From: Littorina saxatilis
Lineage: Eukaryota > Mollusca > Gastropoda > Littorinimorpha > Littorinidae
Length of the DNA stretch: 64,000 nt
Assembly (NCBI RefSeq): GCF_037325665.1
Contig: NC_090261.1
Coordinates: 59,661,589-59,725,588, forward strand
Direction of reading: 5' to 3'
Shown here: piece by piece, positions 19,210 through 31,586 of the stretch
Layout of the letters: every line of letters begins with the position of its first letter
How positions within the stretch are numbered: the first letter of the stretch is position 1
The notes under the pieces: generated by a model
What the model saw: only the letters and a program-made list of their open reading frames with translations
What the model was told of the DNA's origin: nothing
The model's database searches: none
Made by a program: the position numbers and the translations under genes

Positions 19210-22200
19210 ATGGCTGCAAGACCAGAAACTTTGCAACAATTTGAGGATGCTTTTGAGGAGTTGTACAGGCGTAGCCCCATGCCCCAGCTGCCTCAGCTGC
19301 CTAAGGTTTTTGTTTCTTGCTTTTAATTGTTTATACTAGAAATTTCAAACAAATTTTTGCAAGTTGTTTGTTTCGTTTTCAATTGATTGTCCATTATGCA
19401 GATACAAATCCAATTCTAATTTTGGCATGTCAGTGATTGAATTATCATACTGAATTTACTGATAGTTTTGAAACTTCTTATGATTAATTTGATTAGTTAA
19501 CTGATGTGACGATACCAAACAGATAAGACTTTTGTCCATAGAAATCTGAATAACATTAACAAGTAATGAGAATAGACTCAATAGTGCTGACAATGTGACA
19601 TTAGTCTATTTTGCTTTTAGATTAATCTTATATCCTGCCTTTAGAGAGGAAAGGGCAGATATCAGTTATCTTTGCATATATACATTATATTCAAGTTATT
19701 GATGCTCTTGTGGTTGGTGTCTTCTGGGAAATCAAACTCACTTTGCTAACATTTTTATTTTTATATGCCTGGATGTAATTTAGCACTGATCAGTGATGAT
19801 ATTTATTACATTGTCTCACACTCACAGGGCGTCAGAATTGTACCACCACTGCTGTTCTCAAGACAGAGTCCAATGCCCCTCATCCCCCGGCAAGATGGGA
19901 CAAAAGTCAAGGCCATCTTTGACATGATGAAGTGGAAAAATTGCTCCATGTCGTCAGAGCTGAACACATCTGTTGCTACAAGCAAGTCTGCCTGGTGGGT
20001 CTTTGGCCGCTATGGTATTTTGCTTGCTGGACACAAATCTATTTGTTTAAACTTTAAAGTGGAGGGTTAAATCATGTTCAAAGCCAAATGTGAGAACATG
20101 TGTGACAAATGGACAACAACAAAAGTGTAAACATAAGTGAAACAGGGAGCTCTTCAGAACAGGTCTTTTGGTGCATATATGCATGTATCAGCAATAGTTA
20201 CATGTTTGGGCCAGACTTGAGATTTTCATTCTTACAAATGAAGGAAAATGCTGGTAGTATTTTGCTCACAAAGTCACATTCTGTGTTTTGTTTACATATA
20301 TATTATCTTTATTGTTATGCATATTTTTCTTTTAGTCTTTGGTCTGTACATGATGTAATCACGATATCATTGTATATTACCGTCAGTTTTCATAACAGAC
20401 ATAACAAAATGTTTGAGCATTTTTTCTTATTTTGCATTACAGTTGATCACCGGATTTCAGACTTTTGCTCCCCTTTAACTTTTAAGACTTTGCTTCTTTA
20501 GATTATCTGTTCATAACCTCTGTACATCCTGCTTTTCTAAGATTTGTTTAGATCTTGAGAGGGGTTTCCATTGCGCACTACTCAATTATTATTTATAGAT
20601 GCTTTTGCTCCTCGGTTTTGAATACTTATGTATTTTTGAGTCACTTGAGAAAAAGTGACTCTATGTAATCGGTCAGTGTTAGTCTGTCCGGCCGGCCGGC
20701 CGGCCGTCCGTAGACACCACCTTAACGTTGGACTTTTCTCGGAAACTATCAAAGCGATCGGGCTCATATTTTGTTTAGTCGTGACCTCCAATGACCTCTA
20801 CACTTTAACGATGGTTTCGTTGACCTTTGACCTTTTTCAAGGTCACAGGTCAGCGTCAAAGGAAAAATTAGACATTTTATATCTTTCTCGGAAACTATCA
20901 ACGCGATCGGGCTCATATTTTGTTTAGTCGTGACCTCCAATGACCTCTACACTTTAACGATGGTTTCGTTGACCTTTGACCTTTTTCAAGGTCACAGGTC
21001 AGCGTCAAAGGAAAAATTAGACATTTTATATCTTTGACAAAGTTCATCGGATGTGATTGAAACTTTGTAGGATTATTCTTTACATCAAAGTATTTACATC
21101 TGTAGCCTTTTACGAAAGTTATCAGAAAAACAAGGGAGATAACTAGCCTTTTCTGTTCGGCAACACACAACTTAACGTTGGGCTTTTCTCGGAAACTATA
21201 AAAGTGACCGGGCTCAAATTTTATGTGAACGTGACTCATTGTGTTGTGAATAGCAATTTCTTCCTGTCCATCTGATGCCTCATATAATATTCAGAACTGC
21301 GAAAGTGACTCGATCGAGCGTTTGCTCTTCTTGTTTAGTTTGGCTCTTACTTTTTGTGGTTTTTGTATTTCAAGCAGTGGTGGAGACAACGACACCAGTT
21401 CAAACGTAGGTGTCATGGTGCAGAAGGAGAAGGAAAATCTAACACCTGAAAAAGCTACTGATGGGTTGAGTAATTTGTCAGGTATGGATACATGTCGATT
21501 CTTTCTTTCCTTTTCTCTTTTAAGCCATTGTATTCTTGGCGAAGGGTTTTGTTTGTTTTGGACTTATGTACACAATTACTTTGCATGGTTTGTGCTTTCG
21601 GAATGTACTTGTGTGTACAATATTATTTAACAAGTCGCGTAAGGCGAAATAACAACATTTAGTCAAGCTGTCGAACTCACAGAATGAAACTGAACGCGAT
21701 GCTTTTTTTCACCAAGACCACATACTCGTAGTTTCGTCAGTCCACCGCTCGTGGCAAAGGCAGTGAAATCGACAAGCCATGCAGAATAGTGCGGTAGTGG
21801 TCGCGCTGAGCAGGATAACACGCTTTTCTGTATGTCTATTCTTTTTAGCTTACTGAGTTTGTTTTTAATCCAAACATATCATATCTATATGTTTTTGGAA
21901 TCAGGGACCGACAAGGAATAAGATGAAATTGTTTTTAAATCGATTTCGGAAAATTAATTTTAATCATAATTTTTATATTTTTAATTTTCAGAGCTTGTTT
22001 GTAATCCAAATATAACATATGTATATGTTTTTGGAATCAGCAAATGATGGAGAATAAGATGAAATTGTTTTTGGATCGTTTAATAAAAAATAATTTTAAT
22101 TACAAGTTTCCGATTTTTAATGACCAAACTCATTCATTAGTTTTTAATCCACCAAGCTGAAATGCAATACCAAAGTCGGGTTTTTGTCGAAGATTGCTTT

Positions 22201-25200
22201 GCCAAAATTTCAATCAATTTGATTGAAAAATGAGGGTCTGACAGTGCCGTCTCAACTTGTACAAAAAGCCGGATATGAAGTCATCAAAGGTATTTATTGA
22301 AAAAATGAAAAAAAAACGTCCGGAGATATCATTCCCAGGAACTCTCATGTCAAATTTCATAAAGATCGGTCCAGTAGTTTAGTCTGAATCATTCTACACA
22401 CACACGAACACACACACACATACACCATGACCCTCGTCTCGATTCCCCCTCTATGTTAAAACATTTAGTCAAAACTTGACTAAATGTAAAAAGGTAATGG
22501 TTAGGATGATCGAAAATAGTTTTTCTTATTTTCGTTTCCTTTTACCATTTGCTGTCAGACATGGGAATTGTCCGCAAAATCACTGATTCCCGGGAAAAGG
22601 AAATTACGTTTCAGCGAAAATAAAAAATTGTCCGCGGCAAATAAAAGGTAAATTAAATTATATGTATACTATTGTCTCTCTATCCATTATTTGCTTACAC
22701 GAGAACTATCAAAATGTTGGTCTAAAATGCTAAAATTTGATTTCCTTCCGGGGGGCTTAGCCCCCCTGGTCCACCCAACAGGGCTCCTATTTTCAGAGGG
22801 TTTTTTATTTTGGAATTCCCATGCCTGTGCTGTAATGTTGACTTCCAGAGTTCCACTGCCACTTGGGTAGCTTCATGTTTTTTCAAGAGAATAATATTTC
22901 TTATGAATTGTAATTCTGTTGCTGCAGAGTTTTGGCTTTGATGGGGATAGTTGTGCAGTACAGAGTGTTGTCATGCGAAGATGAAGTAAATGTTCAGGGA
23001 TGAAAGTTTCTGTCAGGAAATCAGGAGGTTCTGATTTTGATAAATGCATTCCGGATGGTTACTAATTTTCAAACCATTCAGGCTGTTGAAATCATGGAGG
23101 GAAACTTTAAAACAACAGGACTATTTTGTCTTTGGACAGGTTTTCCTGATTTACAACAAAATTCTACCTTCGTCGCTAAATATTTTTGTTACTTTGATAA
23201 TGTAAGCTTCTGTTTTATTACATTGAGAATGGAGCTTCTTTTCTTTTTTGTTGCAGGGCAACGTAGCCAAGCGGAAGTGTTCCTCAGTGGTACATCTCCT
23301 CAAGCGTCCGATTCCCGAGACACGCTAAACGATAGTCAGGGCGACCAAGAAACTCTCCAGCTTGTGAGTAAGTTGGTCGAGCGCTTGCACTCCAGCAATG
23401 ACAAAGACTCTGACAGGGACGACGATTGGGACGTAACAGACTCCTGCAACGCACAAGCTTCAAGCCCTGTCACAACTTGGCCCAGGGAAGATTCTGTCAG
23501 TGTCGTCCAAGTCCTGGACAGGGGACCAAAGTCTCGGTCAACAGGGAACAGATGGGTGGAACTGAGGAGTGGAAAGAATGCTCCCTCTGAGAACGTCACT
23601 AATGCTGCAACCTCTGCAAAGATCGATAATTCTGCAGCCTCTGCCAAGAACGGAGCTGCGGGTAACAACAGCGTAATTGCAGCTATGTTGAAAGTAGTCG
23701 GCAACAAAACTGCGGAGAACAACAGCAGGAAGACACCAGAAAATCACACAACAGAGGATGCTAATGACAGAGAAGTCTGCAACAGGAATCGCCCAGCAAG
23801 ACAAGGTGCACGCACTTTCGACAAAGAGAAGATTCCCCAAGAAATCAGGAGTCAAAAATCAACGAAGACGTCTACCAACCAGTCGGAGAGTCAACGGAAT
23901 AAAAGCACCAGTAGCAACACAACCACACTGAGACTGAGGCGAAAGAGAGGAGCCAGCATAATAGAGGATTCTTCGGCCGATGAAGTTGTCATAGAAGCAA
24001 CAACAGAGACACAGACATCATTGAAAAGAAAGAACAGCATCATGGAGGATTCTTCGGCCAATGAAGTTGTCATAGAAGCAACAACAGAGACACAGACATC
24101 ATTGAAAAGAAAGAACAGCATCATGGAGGATTCTTCGGCCAATGAAGTTGTCATAGAAGCAACAACAGAGAAACAGACATCACTGAAAAGAAAGAATGGC
24201 ATCAGGGAGGATTCTTCGGACAGCGAAATAACCATAACAGCAAAGACAAAAAAACTGAAATCACTGAAAAGAAAGAATAGCATCATGGCAGATTCTTCGG
24301 ACGATCAAGTAACCATAACAGCAAAGACAGAGAAACAGAAATCACTGAAAAGAAAGAATAGCACAATGAAAGATTCTTCGGACGATGAAATTACCAAAAA
24401 AGAAACAACAGAGAAACGGACATCATTAAAAGGGAAGACAAGCATCATGATAGATTCTTCAGACCATGGAGAAGTCACAAAAACAACAACGGAGAAACAG
24501 AGACCACTCAAAAGAAGGACAGGCATTATTGAGGATTCTTCAGAAAATGAAGAAGCGGTGAAAAATGCAGCGAGAGAAAAACGGTGTCATGGAATAGTGC
24601 GCTTTGACAAAGCTGCTGATGAAGCGGTGGATTCTGATGTCATTCATATGCAGACCAGAAGCCAGATGACAGACAGAAAAGATCCATTCAGGTACAAATC
24701 TTTACAGAAATAATGATCAAATCCTTCAGTGATTATGATAGAAGAACATGTAGAACAAAGTCGAAACATCAAAGCTGTTTCTTTTCTTACTTTTATTAGT
24801 GCGTGTGTGTGTGTTTGAAGCACATTGCAGTCACTCTGATGAGTGGTAGAGATTGTCACTGTTCAATGTGACTTGTGTTAAAACATTCTGTTGTAATTTT
24901 TTTTTTTCAATATTGCATCAAGAACTGTATTGTCAGGGAGCTGTCACCAGTGTCAGTTGTCATTTTCACAGATTAAAATGCTTATATGTCATATGAACAG
25001 ACGTTGATATGTATCGATGACATTTCAAATTGAGCATTACATTAATTTATGTTGAATAATGGTGACAAGTCTTTCTTTTCTTTTCAAGTTTTTGTATTAT
25101 TATGTCTGTCCAAATTAAAATTGTTGATTCCTGTGTTCTGAAACATTGAAACAGTTTTTTGTTTGCAGCCTGGATTCCAGTGGCAATGAAGATGTCATGG

Positions 25201-28179
25201 AGGTGGAAAATGGTAAGTATAATAATCAAATTATGTGAGTTTTACTTATGAATAAACAAGAAAAGAATTATGAGATTTTATCACGTGCCGTGTGAATCAC
25301 AGGTTTGCTTTCAAGAGCTAATCTCACGTAGTCACAGATCTGCTCAGCCCGCCACCCTGCATCCACATGTGTGACACTGAATATAATATTTCGCAGTTCA
25401 TCAAGTCAATCAAGACAGCTAAAATATCAAATCAAGGTTTCCTAGTGGCTATTCTAGTTATATAATATTCTCCCCTTTACCGTGGTTAATCTTCTTCGTT
25501 CATGGGCTGAAACTCTCGTTCACTCTTGTTTTTTGCACAAGTGGATTTTTACGTATATGATCGTTTTTACCTTGCCATTCTGGCAGCCATACGCCGCTTT
25601 CGGGGGAACTGTGTTTAATCGTTGTGTTAGCAGAGTTTTGTTGCAGTGGCTGCTTGATTAAAACTCTTGACATGGTATACGGACCTGTTTACCAGTACGA
25701 TTTGGGCGTATTTTGTACGCCAAATTATTATCGGTACGCAAATACGCGACACACGCACAAAATACGCCTAAGAAAAAGTCTAGAATACGTTTTCCGGTGT
25801 TGGTGTGCTGATTACGGAATGGTACAACTGGTTTCGGTCGAAGGGAGATAACCATGGCAGCGAGTCTTCAGCTGTGGAAACCTTGTTCAGTTGTTGGCAC
25901 GTGCGATCGTCTGGACAATCGTGGCAAAATGAAGCGGAAAAATGTGCCAGTTTCGGATGACTATACCAAGTCTAAACAGCAGAAGCAGCAGATTTTCTTG
26001 GAGAAATATAAGAAAGAGCCAGGAATTGTGGAGTCTACTATGGGAAAAAGTCATGCACACTGCAAGTATTGTAAATCAGATTTCTCCGTTGCCCATGCTG
26101 GGAAATATGACATCGAACGACACTGCAGTTTTAAAACTCACATGGACAAGGTTGCTGCAAAGAAATCCGCTGACAGCTGCCAAGGAATTATGAAGTTCAT
26201 TCCCGCAAAGCAAATCCTGCCAGAAGAAAAGGCTGTAGTCCGCGCTGAAGCAATGTTTTCTGAGATGATTGTAAAAATGAACTTGCCACTGTCAACCGCA
26301 GATGTTATTTCACGAACTTCATCTTTTCATTATCAATCTGTTTGGAAGACACTGGTTATAATGCTATAAACTGACAGGTAAATAAAATTGTTTTATTCCT
26401 GTTGTATTGGAAGGAGTTAAATTCTGAAGGTGTTCACAAGACATGCTATTCTTACACAAACACGTTTGCACCCACGCGTACATTTTCCCTACCCCATATG
26501 GCTTTGCTTGCAAAGTACACCAACTTTTTGAAAAATACACTCAACTTTTTGGGAAAGTACTCTTGCCTCGGGTTTAGGGTAAACAGGTCTGGGTATATTT
26601 CAAGCACGTGCTGATGATGTCGGGAACATGCAGGTCCTGGTGTGTACACATGCAGGTATACAAATCCCAAAACAGACAGACTGCAAGCATTCTAAACCCC
26701 CCCCCCCCCCGCGGGTTAGGGGGAAGAATTTACCCCATGCTCCCCAGCATGTCGTAAGAGGCGACTAACGGATTCTACCCCCCCGCGGGTTAGGGGGAAG
26801 AGTTTACCCCATGCTCCCCAGCATGTCGTAAGAGGCGACTAACGGATTCTACCCCCCCGCGGGTTAGGGGGAAGCGTTTACCCCATGCTCCCCAGCATGT
26901 CGTAAGAGGCGACTAACAGATTCTACCCCCCCGCGGGTTAGGGGGAAGAATTTACCCCATGCTCGCCAGCATGTCGTAAGAGGCGACTAACGGATTCTAC
27001 CCCCCTGCGGGTTAGGGGGAAGAATTTACCCCATGCTCCCCAGCATGTCGTAAGAGGCGACTAACGGATTCTGTTTCTCCTTTTACCCTTGTTAAGTGTT
27101 TCTTGTATAGAATATAGTCAATTTTTGCAAAGATTTTAGTCAAGCAGTATGTAAGAAATGTTAAGTCCTTTGTACTGGAAACTTGCATTCTCCCAGTAAG
27201 GTAATACATTGTACTACGTTGCAAGCCCCTGGAGCAAATTTTTGATTGGTGCTTTTGTGAACAAAAAACAATTGACAAGTGGCTCTATCCCATCTCCCCC
27301 CTTTCCCCGTCGCGATATAACCTTCGTGGTTGAAAACGACGTTAAACACCAAATAAAGAAAGAAAAAAAGCATTCTAAAATTCAGAAAGAAAAAAACCAA
27401 AAATGGTAGGTTATTGGAACGTTTATCATTGAACGTTTATTACATTTAACGTTTTGTTTTGTCAATAATAAACGTTCCAATTGAATTTCCTACCATTCTT
27501 GTTTTTTGATTCTCATGCAGGTATGCTCGCACTCACTCGCTAACAAAGGAATACTGAACGTTTATAAGCATCTTGGAAAATTCAGTTCTTTGGATTTATC
27601 AGCAAAACTTATAAAGTTGTCTGTCTGCAGATGTGATCCTGTACGCATCCCAGAAGTCACAACAAAATCCAAAGCCCACGAGACGAAACGAGCAGAAGAG
27701 ATCCGTGAGCAAGGTGACGCGGTCAAGAGCAAATGCTGCAAAGGAAGAAATCCACCTGGATAAACAAAGTATGGAAGACAAGCAAAAAGTTGTCAAACTG
27801 TACAGCTGGTCCCTTCAACCCATTCCATGGATGACAGGTGTCCGCATCGAAGGAAAGCTCCCGTAGGTCTTTCTTATACTTGCTGACTTTTGTGCCTTGA
27901 CATATCTATGTAGTTTATGTTTATATCTGAACACAAGCAATTCTTCCACATCACATCAAGTGTACTGTTCATTCAGATCAGTTTTCTGAATGGGGAGATA
28001 TTGCTGATGCAAAGTTCATCAGTATTCCGTAGGCCCTCATATAAAAACCTGTTTAGAAAATGTTCTATGGTTTATGCTTATAATTTTACATTTGGTAACA
28101 CAAATAATGATTTTTACGCAATTCAATTGAATAATCAGGACAGAATGTCAGACGCACAGCCATATATATATGTGCACTC

Positions 28180-28266
<87 letters not shown>

Positions 28267-31200
28267 GCAAGCAAGCACACAAACAAGTATACAGAGGAAA
28301 GAAGAGCAGATCAGTTATCACAATATGTTTGATCAAATTAATATCAGCAATATTTTGTGATGTTGCAGTAACTCTGACTACTTTTGGGTGAGCTCTGTGA
28401 TTGTGGAAAGAGTGACAAATCGCCTGCTGAAGTCGACCAATGGATCTCTCTTCCGACTTGTGGGAACAATTTCTGTACATAACACCAAAGCAGCAGGTCA
28501 GCCTTTACTTCTGTGTATGTGTATGTGTGTGTACGCCCATGCATGCACACAGGGAAGTAAATCTTTTCCTTAAACAGAAGACTACCAGAGCAATCTCAGA
28601 AAAACAGATACAAAGAAGAAAGCATTTTGATCAAGCTGTTTCTGGCAGAAATAGAGAAGTCGCAACAGGACATGTGGCCTTGAAAGAGATACTGCAGGGC
28701 TGGGAGATAAATGACCTACAGATGGAATACGAATGCCAATGTGACACTCACATTTAGAGATAGACAGTTACTCATGGACAGAAAATGTAAAGGTCTGAAG
28801 TATTTTTCAGCTGCCTGTCACAGATTTGGAGTTCACATTAACAATTGAGTACAACTTGTATTAGCCTGAGATCTCCCCAGAAAATCGTGAGTTTACGCCT
28901 GTCGCCGCGATGGAGGCACTACATAGGGCTTGTTGTGGAGAGGTTATTGTACTGGCAGGAGAGACTGACGCATTCTGCTCTCTTTTCGCATTGTCCTAAA
29001 AAGGACAGACGGTGCTAGCCAGCGGTGAGGGCTGAAAGCGAGAAGTGACAAGCACAAGACACTTCGCCAACACACTAGACACGTCACACAACCGTTTGGG
29101 AGACTATTAACATGTTCAAAGAGAAAGAGAACACGTTTTTCCTGATGGAGTTTGATTTGACATCAGCTTGAAAATGAAAGGAAACAGCTCTGCATCGCGA
29201 TTTAGCGAATGATTTCAACAGTTAACTTTGAAAAGCATCTTAGACCTGGTTTTGCTGACATTGATAAGGCTGTTTCTTTTTTCCTGACAGGGTTTTCAAG
29301 GGAGCTTATAAGACTCTTCAGACATGGATTTCCAACTGACTGGAAAGAGCTTATTGAGTCAAGTTTTGCTGCATCAAATGAAATGTAAATTGCTTTATTT
29401 TATTTTTTTTAGAAAACTTGTTTGTTACTTGTTGATGCTCTTACAACCTTTCACTTATTTCACATCATTCTTCTGCAGTCTGTTATTATAACCTACGTTT
29501 TGCTTTGTTTTAGTGAAGTTAATTACATTAGTAAAGAATTATTGCACGAAACTCATACTGTGTAATACTATTTAGTATCTAGTATTTTTGTTAGTGAGTA
29601 TGCGTCCTTATATATTTATCCGTGTGAACTTTTGTAAACATTTCCTCTGCTTTGAATATTCTCTGTAATAGGAATACCAGCAGAGAGCCAGAACCAGCCA
29701 GTAAAGATGGTAAACCTCCCAAAACAAAAACAGAAGTACCCACACACCCTCCAAGAAGTCTTGAAGCTACTTCAGTTTCCAACACTCGGTCCAAGAGCAG
29801 AGATCCAAGTCAGATACAGACTCAAGGAAAACCTACTGACAAAGACGCTGAGACATGTCAACAAGATGCAGCTTCAACCAATGCAGAACCTCCGAGAGCA
29901 AGCAGGGGGGCATTAAAGCATACAGGTCTGAAGCAGAAACCAGAGAGACTGGCTACCCCACCCCAACAGAGGAGGCTGGATCCCCGCTCTTTCCTCACCC
30001 CTGATCAGCAGAAGAAAGACCTTGAGGAGAGCACTGCAAGTGAGAATAATCCGGAATACAGTGGAACCCCCCTATTAAGACCTCCGAAAATCTGAGAAAA
30101 TCAGGTCTTAAAATGGGGGAAAATGTACAGAGGTTATGAACAGAAAGTCTGAGAAAACAGGGTTGTAAAAGGGAGGGAGTCTTAAAATGGGGGATCTCAA
30201 AAGGGGAGTTCTACTGTATTTGTGATACGTTTCATTCCACTGTGTGAATTGTGTACACTTTAAACATGTCCCTTTTAGTGACACAGGAAAATAATTCATC
30301 GTTTTTTAGTCTTGATTTCTTTTGAACCTTACACAGCTTTATTTTGCCGTGTGTCCATAATTTTTCTAAATGACTCATTGTGTTCCTGTGGTATGGCGTG
30401 CGTCAGTGAGGCGCTCGCCTGTCTGATGCTTGGAAGCTTGTCCCATATCGAGTCTGTAACACTAAACCACAGGCTCACTCTCCAGCCTAACTGTAGGTCA
30501 CTGCTCATTCTGTGAGACGAAACCAATGTGACCCAGAATCTGATAAGCAGGGGTGGACAATTGATATAGTTGTTTAGTATTTTTTCAGTGCTTGGGTCCG
30601 TGGGTGAGATTGGCCCATACCTTACTCCCTTTACTTTCAGTTGCCAGTGGTCATTTGACCCTTTATGTCTAAAACAAAAATGAAGCACTGAGTCATAGTG
30701 AACCATAGTGCGTCAATCAGAGGTGCACATTATTTCCTTTTCTCCTCTAAAAAGAACCCACATAAGTTCAAAATTGAAACTTATTCATTGTACTATTACC
30801 AACAAAAGTGATTAACATGTAAGAAGAAAATTGAGTTTTCTGAAAACACTTTGTCATATGGACTCAAGGGTATCTTCTTTCTGGCAGATCATTACTGTAT
30901 GTTTACACTGTCTTTTCTGCTCCTACAGTCTGGACCCCCCAGGGAGTGATGTCCAGAGCGCTCAAAGCTAAGGCTGTCAGTCGCACGAAGAGCGGAAGAG
31001 CCGTGATCCCTCCACTAGCGCGCTGGGCTGGGCAGTACTGTCAGCGAGATGCAGACGGCAATGTCACGCTTGGATTCGCGTCTCTGGCTGCTGAGCAGCA
31101 TTTCGCCAAAATTGCTGAACGCGAGATGGGAGCACCTGTCAGTTATTTTCTCATAAATTTGTCTTGTATCTATTTTGACAAGGTTTTGCTGTCAGTATAA

Positions 31201-31522
31201 TCCATGTCTAAAGCAGGACTGCAGAAGTTCATGGGTGTTTTGGTGGGTTTTTTTCTCCACTAGCCTGTCAGGGCAGAGTTTTGAAAACCACTTGCATATA
31301 TAGAACTTTTTTCTTGGTTTCGGTTTTTGTTATAAACAAACTGACCAACAGTCATTCTTTCGTGGAACAATAACTTGTTGGAATGGTTTTGATTCTGAAA
31401 GCAGATGTTTTTAAATTCTGGATCTTCACCATAAGCTGCATTTTCTGTTTCTTTCTGGAAATTGAGTTGTGTTTGTAAGTTTTGCTGCCCCCCCCCCCCC
31501 CCCCCCTCTCTCTCTCTCTCTC

Positions 31523-31586
<64 letters not shown>

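Noticed and set aside
20913-21239. 108-residue minus-strand frame, identical at 58443-58769
   Set aside because: It lies inside Repeat D and conservation reflects repeat identity. No start context or domain; not called as a gene.
23037-23256. Upstream extension of the MIS18BP1 exon 4 frame
   Set aside because: Hydrophobic, intron-like sequence; a strong acceptor (TTTTTTGTTGCAG) at 23256 restores the phase of the preceding exon.
28917-29100. Possible exon or RNA gene with GC-rich hairpins in MIS18BP1 intron 7
   Set aside because: No consistent frame, no splice sites and no family I recognise; probably another repeat.
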